From Gemmatimonadota bacterium (lineage in GTDB: Bacteria; Gemmatimonadota; Gemmatimonadetes; Longimicrobiales; RSA9), in NCBI GenBank assembly GCA_007126035.1, contig SLCC01000015.1, forward strand, positions 36,254 through 100,253: 64,000 nucleotides of DNA, in the 5' to 3' direction. Shown here one piece after another: positions 28,239 through 38,701 of the stretch. How positions within the stretch are numbered: position 1 is the stretch's first letter; each line of letters starts with the position of its first letter. Position numbers and translations under genes: made by a program. The notes beneath the pieces are model-generated. The model was not told the DNA's origin. It saw only the letters and a list, made by a program, of their open reading frames with translations, and did no database searches.

Positions 28239-29816
28239 ATGAGTCTCAGAAACCTGGCAGTCGCACTCCTGTCCGCCGCGCTCGTTGCGTGCTCCACGGC
28301 CACGATCGATGTCGGCCTACCCGTTGATGTGCGGGCTGCGAAGTCGACGATCACCGCCGAAGACATGTACAGCCGTGTCGCCTTCCTGGCCAGCGACGAG
28401 CTGGAGGGCCGCGACACGCCCAGCCGCGGTCTGGAGACGGCCGCCGCCTGGATCGCCGACGAGTTCGAACGATTCGGCCTTGAGCCGGGCGCTCACGACG
28501 AGTGGTTCCAGCGCTACCCCTACCCACTCGAGGGCCTCGACACCGTCGAGACCAGAGTCGAGATCAGCGGCGGCGCCACCCATGCGCTGGAGTACGGCGT
28601 CGAGTTCTTCGCCCAGCCAGGTTCCACCCCGCGCAGCCCCGCCGGAGTGGTCTACGTGGCCGACCCCGCTGAGCTGGAACGGGGGCCTGGCGCGGGACTC
28701 CGTGACCGGGTGGTGCTGGTCCCCCTGGGCGCCACTCCCGAAGCCGCCCGCGGCGGGCTCCGCTTCGGTTTCCAGACGCGGGCAGAAGTGAGCGAGGCGG
28801 TCGCCCGGGCCCGGGATGCCGGCGCCGTCAGCGTCGTCTTCGTCATGGATGAGAGCGTCAGCCCGCAGCAGGTGGCGGCGCTGGCACGTACCGCTGGCGC
28901 GCCCAGCAGAGTCATGGGAGGACGAGCTTCGGCCGAACAGGCCGCCACTTTCTTCGTGAGCCACAACGCCGCGCTCAGGGTCTTTCGGATGGCCGGCCTC
29001 GACGGGTCGGAGCTCCTGCGACGGCAGCGGGTGGATCTCCCCGTGCCGCTCCCGGGGATCACCATGGCACTGGCGGCCCCTCTCCTGGCACTGGACCAGG
29101 CCGAGCCACCCAACGTGGTGGGGATCCTGATGGGAAGTGACCCGGTCCTGCGCGATACCTACGTGGTGCTAAGCGCCCACGTGGACCACATCGGCATCGG
29201 CCGGCCTGACGCCACAGGGGACTCCATCTACAACGGCGCCGACGACAACGCCTCCGGGACCGCCGCGGTCATGGCCATAGCCCGCGCCTTCGCCAGCCTG
29301 CCGGAGCCGCCCGCCCGATCAATCCTGTTCCTGGCGGTGAGCGGTGAGGAGCGGGGGCTCCTCGGGTCCCGCTGGTTCGCCGACAATCCCACCGTACCCA
29401 TCGAGAGCCTGGTGGCGAACATCAACCTGGACATGATCTCCCGGAACGCGCCCGACAGCATAGTGGTCATAGGACAGGAGTACTCCTCCCTCGGGCCCCT
29501 GGTCCAGGAGGTGGCGGAGGACTACCCGGAGCTGGGCCTGACCGTTTCCGAGGACCTCTGGCCGGAACAGCGGTTCTTCTTCCGCAGTGACCACTTCAGC
29601 TTCGCCGCCAAGGAGATCCCGGCACTCTTCTTCTTTTCCGGCGTGCACGAGGACTATCACCGGCCCAGCGACCGGGTCGAGCGCATCGACGCCGACAAGG
29701 CCGCTCGCGTAGCCCGTCTGGGCTTTCTCCTTGCCCTGGAAATAGCCGAGCGCCACGAGCCGCCGGTATGGGTGCCGGAGGGGCTGGAAGAGGTGCGGCG
29801 TATGACCCGGCGATGA
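28239..29816 (+). CDS. M28-family zinc aminopeptidase, predicted lipoprotein
   Basis: LSAHVDHIG...GADDNASGTAAVMAIA, SGEERGLLGSRWF; LVACS lipobox. Confidence 0.9.
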   Translation: MSLRNLAVALLSAALVACSTATIDVGLPVDVRAAKSTITAEDMYSRVAFLASDELEGRDTPSRGLETAAAWIADEFERFGLEPGAHDEWFQRYPYPLEGLDTVETRVEISGGATHALEYGVEFFAQPGSTPRSPAGVVYVADPAELERGPGAGLRDRVVLVPLGATPEAARGGLRFGFQTRAEVSEAVARARDAGAVSVVFVMDESVSPQQVAALARTAGAPSRVMGGRASAEQAATFFVSHNAALRVFRMAGLDGSELLRRQRVDLPVPLPGITMALAAPLLALDQAEPPNVVGILMGSDPVLRDTYVVLSAHVDHIGIGRPDATGDSIYNGADDNASGTAAVMAIARAFASLPEPPARSILFLAVSGEERGLLGSRWFADNPTVPIESLVANINLDMISRNAPDSIVVIGQEYSSLGPLVQEVAEDYPELGLTVSEDLWPEQRFFFRSDHFSFAAKEIPALFFFSGVHEDYHRPSDRVERIDADKAARVARLGFLLALEIAERHEPPVWVPEGLEEVRRMTRR

Positions 29817-29853
29817 CGGCCGCCCTGGTACCGACGACAAACGAGAGACAGGT

Positions 29854-30069
29854 ATGGGTATCCGCTTCGTAGATTCGATCCTCGCACTCGTCACCGCCGC
29901 GTGCATCCCGTTCTCCTTCTACCTGGTGGGACACGGTCTCGAGAACATGACCGCCTGGCCGTGGCTCAGCGCGGGACTGGTGCTGCTGGCTGGAGTAGGG
30001 CTGGGCGCAATAACCGTACGCCGCTTTCGTAGCTACGCCGCCCACCGACGAGACGCCGCTGGCCACTGA
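29854..30069 (+). CDS. Small two-TM membrane protein (71 aa)
   Basis: Hydrophobic segments; short ORF between M28 gene and lepA. Confidence 0.4.
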   Translation: MGIRFVDSILALVTAACIPFSFYLVGHGLENMTAWPWLSAGLVLLAGVGLGAITVRRFRSYAAHRRDAAGH

Positions 30070-30163
30070 AACTGTGCCGGTGGGTCCCGGACAGCCACTC
30101 CCGTAGTTATCTTTCAAGGCTGTTACTGAGTCGGGGTTCTTACTGGAGGAGTGGGGCCGTCGA

Positions 30164-31963
30164 GTGCGAATCGAGCATATCCGGAACTTCTGCATCGTGG
30201 CCCACATCGATCACGGGAAGTCGACCCTGGCGGATCGCCTGCTCGAGACCACCCACACCCTGGACGAGCGGGCGATGCGGGAGCAGGTCCTCGACTCCAA
30301 CGAGCTGGAGCGGGAGCGGGGGATCACTATCAAGCTGCACGCCATCAGGATGGACTATCTGGCCCGTGATGGTCGTCAGTACGAGCTGAACCTGATCGAC
30401 ACGCCAGGCCATGTGGACTTCACGTACGAGGTCAGCCGGAGCCTGGCCGCGTGCGAGGGTGCGGTGCTGGTAGTGGACGCGAGCCAGGGCATCCAGGCCC
30501 AGACGCTGTCGAACCTGTTCCTGGCCATGGAGGCGGGTCTGGAGATCATCCCCGTCCTGAACAAGATCGACCTGCCGGGCGCGGAGCCGGAGAGGCGTCG
30601 GGCCGAGCTGGTCGATCTCCTGGGCGTTGACCCGAAAGAGGTGCTGGTCGTCTCGGCCAAGGAGGGTCTGGGTGTGGAGGACCTGCTGGAGCGCATAGTG
30701 GAGAAGGTCCCGCCCCCTGTGGGCGACCCCGATGCTCCACTCCGGGCGTTGATCTTCGACTCCTTCTACGACAAGTACCAGGGTGCCATCCCCAGCATCC
30801 GCATGGTGGACGGTCGGATCCGGAAGGGCAGTGTGGTCACCTTCGGCGCCACGCCTTCGGAGTACGAGGTGGACGAGGTGGGCTTCATGCGCCTGGGCCG
30901 GGTTGCACAGGAGGAGCTCACTCCTGGCGACGTGGGATACGTGATCGCGGGGATCAAGCGCGTGTCGGACACGCGGGTCGGTGACACGGTGCTGGATGCG
31001 GAGGCCCCGGCCGCCGAGCTGCTGCCGGGCTACCAGGACGTGAAGCCAATGGTCTTCAGCGGCCTCTACCCCACGAACCCCGACTATTACGAGGAGCTCA
31101 GGGACGCTCTGGAGCGACTGCGCCTGAACGATGCGTCGCTGCACTACGAGCCTGAGACGTCCACGGCCCTCGGTTTCGGCTTCCGCTGCGGGTTCCTCGG
31201 CCTGCTCCACATGGAGATCGTGCAGGAGCGGCTGGAGCGGGAGTTCGACCTGGACCTGATCACAACCGTACCCAACGTGGAGTACCACGTGGTCCTGTCC
31301 GACGGCGGAACGGAGGTGGTCGAGAACCCGTCGTCTCTTCCCTCCCGGGGCCGTATCGAAAGGATCGAGGAGCCGTACGTACGGGCCCGGATCATGTGTC
31401 CCGCCGAGTACATCGGGAACGTGCAGAAGCTGGTCCACGACCGGCGGGGCGAGTACGTTCACATGCACTATCTGGATCCGTCGCGGGTGGAGTTCCTCTA
31501 CGAGGTCCCGTTGGCCGAGATCGTGCTGGACTTCTACGACAAGCTGAAGGGCAGCACCCGGGGCTATGCGTCCCTGGACTGGGAGCTCGCCGAGTACCGG
31601 CCCAACGACCTGGTCAAGCTGGACATGCTCATCAATGGGGACCCGGTGGATGCCTTCAGCGTGATCATCCATCGGGACAAGGCCTACGAATATGGTCGGG
31701 AGATGGCGGCTAAGCTGAAGGACCTCATCCCGCGCCAGATGTTCGAGGTGGCGATTCAGGCGGCCATCGGCACGAAGGTCATAGCCCGGACATCGGTCAA
31801 GGCGCTGAAGAAGGACGTGACGGCCAAGTGCTACGGCGGTGACATCACCCGGAAGCGCAAGCTCCTGGAGAGGCAGAAGGAAGGCAAGCGCCGGATGAAG
31901 CAGGTGGGCAGCGTGGAGATCCCACAGGAAGCGTTTCTGGCGGTATTGAAGGTAGGGGACTGA
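30164..31963 (+). CDS. lepA: Elongation factor 4 (LepA)
   Basis: GTG start; [44 protein letters not shown]. Confidence 0.97.
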   Translation: MRIEHIRNFCIVAHIDHGKSTLADRLLETTHTLDERAMREQVLDSNELERERGITIKLHAIRMDYLARDGRQYELNLIDTPGHVDFTYEVSRSLAACEGAVLVVDASQGIQAQTLSNLFLAMEAGLEIIPVLNKIDLPGAEPERRRAELVDLLGVDPKEVLVVSAKEGLGVEDLLERIVEKVPPPVGDPDAPLRALIFDSFYDKYQGAIPSIRMVDGRIRKGSVVTFGATPSEYEVDEVGFMRLGRVAQEELTPGDVGYVIAGIKRVSDTRVGDTVLDAEAPAAELLPGYQDVKPMVFSGLYPTNPDYYEELRDALERLRLNDASLHYEPETSTALGFGFRCGFLGLLHMEIVQERLEREFDLDLITTVPNVEYHVVLSDGGTEVVENPSSLPSRGRIERIEEPYVRARIMCPAEYIGNVQKLVHDRRGEYVHMHYLDPSRVEFLYEVPLAEIVLDFYDKLKGSTRGYASLDWELAEYRPNDLVKLDMLINGDPVDAFSVIIHRDKAYEYGREMAAKLKDLIPRQMFEVAIQAAIGTKVIARTSVKALKKDVTAKCYGGDITRKRKLLERQKEGKRRMKQVGSVEIPQEAFLAVLKVGD

Positions 31964-31964
31964 A

Positions 31965-32675
31965 GTGAGAGTCCCCGTCCTGGCGGGCCCGCTCCGAGGG
32001 CGGTGGTGGCTGGCCGGGAGTCGAGGTAAGATTCTGCGTGTCCTGGGCGGTACCTATGAACCGGAGCAGACACGCCTCTTCATGGAGCACGTGAGCCCAC
32101 GGGACACGGTGTTCGATGTGGGTAGCCATACCGGGTACTACACGCTGCTAGCGGCCGGGGCAGTGGGCCGTCATGGTCGGGTGTGGGCGTTCGAGCCCGA
32201 TCCGACCAATGCCGGTTTCCTCCGTCGTCATGTCCGCATCAACGATCTGGACAACGTGCGGGTGGAGGAGGCGGCGGTGACGGACCGAGAGGGTGTGGCC
32301 TGTTTCGGCGGCGGTTCCGGGAGTGGGACCGGGCGACTGCTCGACAGTGGCGAGATCAGCGTGCGGACCTCGACATTGGATGGCACCTGCCAGCGTCATG
32401 ACCTCCGGCCGTCGCTCATCAAGATGGACATCGAAGGTGGGGAGTACGCAGCGCTGTGTGGAAGCAACATGCTCATGCGCTGGGTCAGGCCTGTGATCCT
32501 GCTTTCGACTCACGGGTCGGCAGGACGTGAAGCCTGCCTCACCCTGCTGGATGAACTGGAATACTATGTGGATCCCGTAGGTGCGTCGAGCGTGACGAGC
32601 GCCAACGAGTTCCTCTGCCGCCCCACGCCGCGTAGGACTGGGCCCATGGGAGTTGAGGGAGATCGAGATGAGTGA
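31965..32675 (+). CDS. FkbM-family SAM methyltransferase
   Basis: FDVGSHTGYYTLLAAGAVGRHGRVWAFEPDPTN, IKMDIEGGEYAAL. Confidence 0.85.
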   Translation: MRVPVLAGPLRGRWWLAGSRGKILRVLGGTYEPEQTRLFMEHVSPRDTVFDVGSHTGYYTLLAAGAVGRHGRVWAFEPDPTNAGFLRRHVRINDLDNVRVEEAAVTDREGVACFGGGSGSGTGRLLDSGEISVRTSTLDGTCQRHDLRPSLIKMDIEGGEYAALCGSNMLMRWVRPVILLSTHGSAGREACLTLLDELEYYVDPVGASSVTSANEFLCRPTPRRTGPMGVEGDRDE

Positions 32676-33672
32676 GAACGACAAGCGGTGGATAGTGGGC
32701 GTGGACCTGGGTGGCACCAACATCGTGGTGGGTGTCTTGCCACTGAATGGCGGTGACGGTGAGGTCCTGGGCCTGCAGCAGGCGACGACGGAAGCTTCCA
32801 AGGGAGCGAAGTTCGTCGTCGACCGGATCGTCCACATGGTGGAAGATACGATTGCCCAGGTGTGCAGGGACCATGATGGCAGCAAGTCCGACTTCGCGGG
32901 CATCGGCATCGGCTCACCCGGTCCGCTGAACCGCAGCACGGGCACCATAATCAACACGCCCAACCTGGGCTGGCGTAACTTCCCGCTGCGCGACCTGATC
33001 TCCAACGCGGTGGGATTGCCGGCGGCTCTGGACAACGACGCCAATTGCGCCACCTATGGCGAGTGGTGGCTGGGCGCCGGAAGGTCGGTGGACAACCTTG
33101 TCGGGTTCACGCTGGGTACCGGGATCGGCGGCGGCATCGTCCTGAACGGCGAGATCTTCCATGGTGCCAGCGACGTGGCTGGCGAGATGGGACACATGAC
33201 GCTGGACTCCACCGGTCGGAGGTGCAAGTGCGGGAACTACGGCTGTCTGGAGGCCTACGCCTCCGGTCCCGCCATAGCCCTGCGGGCGGTCGAGGGCATC
33301 GAGGCGGGGGCGGAGACGATCCTTCCCGACCTGGTGAACGGCCGTCTGGAGGACCTGACTGCCGCCACGGTCTACGAAGGCGTGGTCCTGGGCGATGCCT
33401 ACGCCAACGAAGTCATGACCGAGACGGCCAAGTTCCTGGGCACGGGGATCGCCAACATAGTGAACATCCTCAACCCCCAGATGGTGGTGATCGCCGGTGG
33501 CGTGACGCGTGCGGGAGACCACCTGTTCGTCCCCCTCAGGGCGGAGGTCCGGCGGCGGGCATTCAAGAGCGCCCAGGAGGCGTGCAGCATAGTGCCCGCA
33601 CAGCTGATCGGTACCGCGGGTGTTATCGGCGCCATCGCCATGTTCAAGAAGGAAGTACTCGGCGCCGTGTGA
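32668..33672 (+). CDS. ROK-family sugar kinase (glucokinase-like)
   Basis: VGVDLGGTNIVVGVL, CKCGNYGCLEAYAS ROK zinc motif. Confidence 0.92.
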   Translation: MSENDKRWIVGVDLGGTNIVVGVLPLNGGDGEVLGLQQATTEASKGAKFVVDRIVHMVEDTIAQVCRDHDGSKSDFAGIGIGSPGPLNRSTGTIINTPNLGWRNFPLRDLISNAVGLPAALDNDANCATYGEWWLGAGRSVDNLVGFTLGTGIGGGIVLNGEIFHGASDVAGEMGHMTLDSTGRRCKCGNYGCLEAYASGPAIALRAVEGIEAGAETILPDLVNGRLEDLTAATVYEGVVLGDAYANEVMTETAKFLGTGIANIVNILNPQMVVIAGGVTRAGDHLFVPLRAEVRRRAFKSAQEACSIVPAQLIGTAGVIGAIAMFKKEVLGAV

Positions 33673-33760
33673 TGTCCAGTCCTTTCTCAGCGCCGATGCT
33701 CGGCCACCCGGCGACCCCGATGCCCCGCTGGTCACGGGCTCCGGGAGTGATTCTGTAGCC

Positions 33761-34690
33761 ATGCGTCTGGGCGTCCTCGGCTCCATGGTATGGGATCGTA
33801 TCGAACATCCCGCTGGCGGGCCCGTGGAGCGCTGGGGCGGCATCTGCTACTCCCTTGCGGCCGCCGCTGCCGCGCTGCCCGGCGGCTGGTCGGTCCGGCC
33901 CATAATCAAGGTAGGTAGCGACCTGGCTACGGAGGCCAGCTCGTTCCTGGAATCATTGCCGGGCCTGGAGCTGCCCGGTGGGGTGCTGGAGACGCCGGCG
34001 CCGAACAACCGGGTCAGGCTCCTGTACCGCGACGCGCACCATCGGGACGAGGAGCTGACGGGCGGCGTGCCGCCTTGGGCCTGGCACGAGCTGGAGCCCC
34101 TGGTGCGAGGCCTGGACGCACTGTACGTGAACCTGATCTCGGGGTTCGAGCTGGGTCTGGAGACGGCGGTGCTACTCCGCACCAGCTTCCACGGGCCGAT
34201 CTATGCCGACCTGCACTCCCTGCTCCTAGGCACCGGTACGTGCGGCCGGCGAGTGCCTCGCGTCCTTGAGCGCGCCGACGAATGGTTGGCCGCCTTCGAC
34301 GTTGTCCAGGTGAACGAAGACGAGCTGACTCTCCTGGCGGCACGCACCGACCCATGGGAGTTCGCCGGCGGTGCAGTCTCCCGCATGGTGGCGGCGCTGC
34401 TGGTCACCCTCGGCCCTGAGGGCGCTGCGATCGTGGCTCGCACCCTGGAGCAGCGGCCCTGGGACATGCCGCCAGGTGCTGTCCACCGGCTCCGTGTCCC
34501 CTCCACCCCCATGGCCACGGCCGGCGATCCTACCGGTTGCGGGGACGTCTGGGGCGCCACCTGCTTCGTCGAGCTGATGGCCGGACAGACCCTGGCCGCG
34601 GCGGTGCGAGCGGCCAACGAGGCGGCGGCCAAGAACACCAGACATCGAGGTGCTGACAGTCTGCACACCTTCCTGAGGGAGGCCACGTGA
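33761..34690 (+). CDS. PfkB-family carbohydrate kinase
   Basis: ATAGDPTGCGDVWGATCFVELMAG PfkB signature-like. Confidence 0.85.
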   Translation: MRLGVLGSMVWDRIEHPAGGPVERWGGICYSLAAAAAALPGGWSVRPIIKVGSDLATEASSFLESLPGLELPGGVLETPAPNNRVRLLYRDAHHRDEELTGGVPPWAWHELEPLVRGLDALYVNLISGFELGLETAVLLRTSFHGPIYADLHSLLLGTGTCGRRVPRVLERADEWLAAFDVVQVNEDELTLLAARTDPWEFAGGAVSRMVAALLVTLGPEGAAIVARTLEQRPWDMPPGAVHRLRVPSTPMATAGDPTGCGDVWGATCFVELMAGQTLAAAVRAANEAAAKNTRHRGADSLHTFLREAT

Positions 34691-35613
34691 AGGTCATTAC
34701 CGTGCCCGGGACCCTGGATGACCGGTCCTTCGAACAGCTGGCGAGCTCTCTGCCGCCAGCCCAGGGGGAGCGGGTCCTGGTGGATGCCCGGCGAGTCCGG
34801 TGGGTGGATCCCTACGGGATGCTGGGCCTGCTGGCGCTGGGTCAGGTGCTCGGCGACAGGGCCGGTCCGCGGGAGCGGCCCCGACTCCAGTTGCCCGATT
34901 CGACCGAGGTGGTGAGCTACATGGGGCGGATGGGCTTCTACAACCGCGCCGCGGCGCTATACGAAATGCATGGCGCCCCGCGCAAGCAAGCGGAAGGAAC
35001 CTCCGACGTCCTCCTCGAGATCACGCCCGTGACCTCGCACGTTGACGTACACCAGATAGTGGACAGGGTGAATGAACGGGCCCTCACCATCCTGACCCGG
35101 CAACTCCTCTACCCGCTCAACGAGGCGTTCCAGTTCAGCGTGATGCTGTCCGAGCTGTGCCAGAACATCATCGAACACGCGGGCGCCAGCGGCTGGGTGG
35201 CCACGCAGACGTACAACTGGGCGCGCCGGCTGGGTCGCAAGGTGGTGTCCATTGCGGTCATGGACCTGGGCGTGGGGTTCCACGGCTCCCTCGGTGGCGA
35301 GCACGCTGCCCGGTACGGTGAGCGCTGGAGCGATGCATCGGCGCTCCAGGCCGCCTTCATCCACGGGGTGACCCGGTTCCAGGATCCGGGGCGGGGACAG
35401 GGACTTCAACAGATCCGCCGCCAGACCAGACGGTGGGACGGTTGGATCGCCATCCGCAGCGGTACGGCCAGGATCGCCGATGTGCCAACCTGGAGCGATG
35501 GAACACCGCTCGAGGAGGGCCTGGCACCGTTCCCCGGTACCCAGATCAGCATCATCTTGCCGTCCCGCGTAGTTGACCAGGGTGACCCGGGGCGACCGGA
35601 GGAGGGAGCATGA
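34687..35613 (+). CDS. STAS domain fused to GHKL/HATPase_c ATPase
   Basis: STAS-like N-terminus; ELCQNIIEHA N-box, DLGVGF G1, GRGQGLQQI G2. Confidence 0.75.
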   Translation: MKVITVPGTLDDRSFEQLASSLPPAQGERVLVDARRVRWVDPYGMLGLLALGQVLGDRAGPRERPRLQLPDSTEVVSYMGRMGFYNRAAALYEMHGAPRKQAEGTSDVLLEITPVTSHVDVHQIVDRVNERALTILTRQLLYPLNEAFQFSVMLSELCQNIIEHAGASGWVATQTYNWARRLGRKVVSIAVMDLGVGFHGSLGGEHAARYGERWSDASALQAAFIHGVTRFQDPGRGQGLQQIRRQTRRWDGWIAIRSGTARIADVPTWSDGTPLEEGLAPFPGTQISIILPSRVVDQGDPGRPEEGA

Positions 35614-36212
35614 CCGAGCTGGGACGAGTGATTCCGTTGCGGTTCGACATGTCGGAAATGGTCCGTCGCTCCGTGGCCACGCTCTATTCTCACCTGGTGA
35701 CGAGGCCCACCGGTCAGGCGCTGCGCATGGGTATAGAGGCGCAGATCGCCGAGCTGGGAACGATGTGCCTGACGGTATTGGACTTCAGCGAGGTTGCTGT
35801 CCTGGACTACAGCTGCGCCGACGAGGTTGTTGCAAAGCTGATCAAGCGGTTCCAGCGTGAGGACCGGCCGGTAGAGGCGTACTTCATGGCTCGGGGCATA
35901 GAGAACCGCCACCAGGAAGCCATCGATGTGGTGCTCGGCCGGCAGGGCCTGGCCATCACTGCCGAGCTGGCGGACGGTCGAGTCACCTTGCTCGGCGAGG
36001 CATCCGCTTCCGAGTTGGCGGCCTGGAACGGCCTCGACGCTCTCGGTCGTGCAGCCCCGGAACAGGTGGCCGAGGCGACCCGGTCGCCACAGGCAGAAAT
36101 TAACAGGGCCCTGGAGTCGCTGGCGCGCCGACGGGTGGTGGCGCGGGTAGACATCCCGCGCACCTATTTCGCCCTCCGGCCCCTCGCCGCCGGGTCGCTC
36201 AGCCGCTCTTGA
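35610..36212 (+). CDS. STAS-like (DUF4325-type) domain with C-terminal winged helix
   Basis: LTVLDFSEVAVLDYSCADEVVAKLI; C-terminal EQVAEATRSPQAEINRALESLARRRVVAR wHTH-like. Confidence 0.6.
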   Translation: MTELGRVIPLRFDMSEMVRRSVATLYSHLVTRPTGQALRMGIEAQIAELGTMCLTVLDFSEVAVLDYSCADEVVAKLIKRFQREDRPVEAYFMARGIENRHQEAIDVVLGRQGLAITAELADGRVTLLGEASASELAAWNGLDALGRAAPEQVAEATRSPQAEINRALESLARRRVVARVDIPRTYFALRPLAAGSLSRS

Positions 36213-36963
36213 GGGCTGGGGACAGGATCCGGTTGATGGCCTTCAGCGTTGCGATCGCCGAGGCAGTCTCGATATCCGTCTCGACGGGGTGGGCGCCCAC
36301 CAGCGGGAGAGGCCGGCGGCCCGTGCGAGGCGAAATGGCCAGGACACTGATCAGGGTGTAGTCGCCGTCCAGGGCCTGTACCACGGAAGCAAAATCCAGC
36401 TCTATTTCCAGGCCGTTCCCCGCGACAGCCTCTCTGGCGGCACTCAGCGTGGCCACGGCCGCCGCCCGAGCCCGGCCGTTCTTGGTGTTGACCGCGTCCG
36501 ACGACCCTCTCACCTGGGAATCCCGCCAGTCGAGTTGGATGCCGACTTCCACCCGACCTCCGGTGACCGTCGCCTCGATGCTGCTGAAGACGACCCTCCC
36601 GTGGAAGCTGGTATCTCCGGTCATGGCAGGCTCATCGGGTGTTCCGGGCTGGAACGAGGCATGGACTCCCCCGGATTCCACAGGCGGTATGGTCGCCTGA
36701 GCCACCGCCCCTTCAGCCTGTTCGTCGGCCGTTGGGGCCAGCTGGGCGATGCTGATTATCCGCTGGTCGACGGGCACACCGAGACGATCCTGGAGGAGGT
36801 CCCTGAGGTCCCGGGCCAGGGACGCCGGGTCGGGTCCCGGCCGCACCAGCACGTGGATCTCCGTGGGTCGACCTTCCAGGTCCTCGCTTACACATGCCCC
36901 TACCACCGAGGGCAGCTCACGCAGAACCGCTTCTGCCGTAGTCTTGATGCTGCTTTGCCTCAT
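36199..36963 (-). CDS. Conserved hypothetical protein, paralogous domain with 13337-13867
   Basis: EIHVLVRPG...DQRIISIAQL N-domain; C-domain matches 13.3 kb protein. Confidence 0.6.
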   Translation of the reverse strand: MRQSSIKTTAEAVLRELPSVVGACVSEDLEGRPTEIHVLVRPGPDPASLARDLRDLLQDRLGVPVDQRIISIAQLAPTADEQAEGAVAQATIPPVESGGVHASFQPGTPDEPAMTGDTSFHGRVVFSSIEATVTGGRVEVGIQLDWRDSQVRGSSDAVNTKNGRARAAAVATLSAAREAVAGNGLEIELDFASVVQALDGDYTLISVLAISPRTGRRPLPLVGAHPVETDIETASAIATLKAINRILSPALKSG

Positions 36964-37180
36964 TCAGAGGTACGCCACCGGGGAGAGGTTGCCACAGAAT
37001 GCCTGGCCGGAGCCGCACAGTCAAGATTGCCGCCTCAGCGTTGCCGCCACTGAATCGGATATCTACTCTAATGACGTGTAAGTAGGCCTTGGCGTCACTA
37101 CACTGGAATATTGGTGCCCAAGGACCGGCAGCGCCTGGAGCGCGGGGTCACATGAGGTTAACCGGGGCGAAGACCGAGAC

Positions 37181-38278
37181 ATGAGCTGCGATACAATGGT
37201 GGACCTGGCGGTGGTGGGAGCCGGCCCCTGCGGCCTGAGCGCCGGTGTCGCAGCCCGCCAGGCGGGAATGGACTGCGTCATCCTCGAGGCCGGATGCGTG
37301 GTCCAGTCCATCACCATGTACCCCACATACGGCACCTTCTTCAGCACCGCCGATCGGCTGGAGTTGGGCGGCATACCCTTCACATCCGCGGGCCACAGGC
37401 CGACCAGGCGGGAGGCTCTCAACTATTATCGGCGCGTGGCCCGTGAATTCCGGTTGTGCGTGCGGCAGTACGAGGAGGTGCTTGATATACGGGGTCGGGC
37501 CGGAAGCTTCCTGCTCGAAACCCGCACGATGGCGGGAGAGAACCGCTGTTATCGGGCTCGCAACGTGGTCCTGGCAACCGGCTACGCCGGTTCGCCCAAC
37601 TTCCTGGGCGTTCCCGGCGAGGATCTGCCGAAGGTCAGCCATTATTTCACCGAGGGTCACCGCTACTACGACCAGGATTGCGTGGTGGTCGGCGCCGGGA
37701 ACTCGGCGGTGGAAGCGTCGCTGGAGCTGTTCCGGTCAGGGGCGCGGGTAACATTGGTCCATTTCCTGGACCGTTTGGATCCGGGCGTGAAGCCGTGGAT
37801 CCTTCCCGACATCGAGAACCGTTTGAAGAGGGGCGAGGTGCAGGTCCGCTGGGACACCCGGGTCACCGAGATCCTGCCGGACCGGATCAGGCTGCGCCAC
37901 GAGCAGACGGGCAAGGCCAGCGAGCTGAGCAATGATTTTGTCCTGGCCATGACCGGGTACCATCCCGACCCTCGCCTCCTCGGTGGCCTGGGTGTGACCA
38001 TCGACGACGGAACCGGAATACCCGAGCACGACCCGGGTACCATGGAGACGGACGTGCCTGGCGTGTTCCTGGCAGGTGTGCTGGCGGGTGGCAATCGACC
38101 GGACCGGATCTTCATAGAGGATGGGCGACACCACGGGCCACTGGCAGTCCGCTGCATCCTGGCGCGGCGAGGGCTGGACCCTTCAACAGACATCGCACTG
38201 GGCGTCCCGCCTGGCCAGAGGCCAGTGGACCTGGAAGCGGACGGGCCGCCCAGCCAGGAGGAGTTGGAGCGTGCTTGA
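37181..38278 (+). CDS. ypdA: YpdA-family FAD/NAD(P) oxidoreductase (putative bacillithiol disulfide reductase)
   Basis: VVGAGPCGLSAGVAARQAGMDCVILE, second GxGxxxVE motif VVVGAGNSAVEASLEL, YPTYGTFFSTADRLELGGIPF. Confidence 0.85.
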   Translation: MSCDTMVDLAVVGAGPCGLSAGVAARQAGMDCVILEAGCVVQSITMYPTYGTFFSTADRLELGGIPFTSAGHRPTRREALNYYRRVAREFRLCVRQYEEVLDIRGRAGSFLLETRTMAGENRCYRARNVVLATGYAGSPNFLGVPGEDLPKVSHYFTEGHRYYDQDCVVVGAGNSAVEASLELFRSGARVTLVHFLDRLDPGVKPWILPDIENRLKRGEVQVRWDTRVTEILPDRIRLRHEQTGKASELSNDFVLAMTGYHPDPRLLGGLGVTIDDGTGIPEHDPGTMETDVPGVFLAGVLAGGNRPDRIFIEDGRHHGPLAVRCILARRGLDPSTDIALGVPPGQRPVDLEADGPPSQEELERA

Positions 38279-38367
38279 ACGGGGCAGGGAACTTATCCCG
38301 AGCCCCGGGTACGAAGCTCCGGCGGGTTCCGCGACAGGGCCGGCCGGGGCATCTTGAGGAGCAGGTC

Positions 38368-38598
38368 ATGAAGACGCTGGAACAGATCAACGAGGTGTTG
38401 GAGTCGATCCGACCCGCACTCCGCTCGGACGGGGGTGACATCGAGTTCGTCGATTTCGACGAGACAGCCGGTGTCCTCCAACTTCGGTTCCTCGGCGCCT
38501 GTGGTGATTGTCCGATCTCGGAGGTGACTCTCCGACAGGGCATCGAGCGCCGGATACTGACGGCGGTCCCGCAGGTGCGGGAGGTCCGTGCGCACTGA
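38368..38598 (+). CDS. NifU-like Fe-S scaffold domain protein
   Basis: IRPALRSDGGDIEFVDFDE...LGACGDCPISEVTLRQGIE. Confidence 0.9.
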   Translation: MKTLEQINEVLESIRPALRSDGGDIEFVDFDETAGVLQLRFLGACGDCPISEVTLRQGIERRILTAVPQVREVRAH

Positions 38599-38701
38599 CG
38601 TGGTGTGGGGCCGCGTCTCATTCGGATGACAGTGCGGCGGTCGGCGCCCTGGTGGGGTGCCGACCGCCGTCTCGATAGGTAAGGGGAGGTTGAGGCGAGC
38701 G

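Noticed and set aside
30140-31672. Minus-strand 510-aa ORF opposite lepA
   Set aside because: Shadow ORF; lepA on plus strand is unambiguous.
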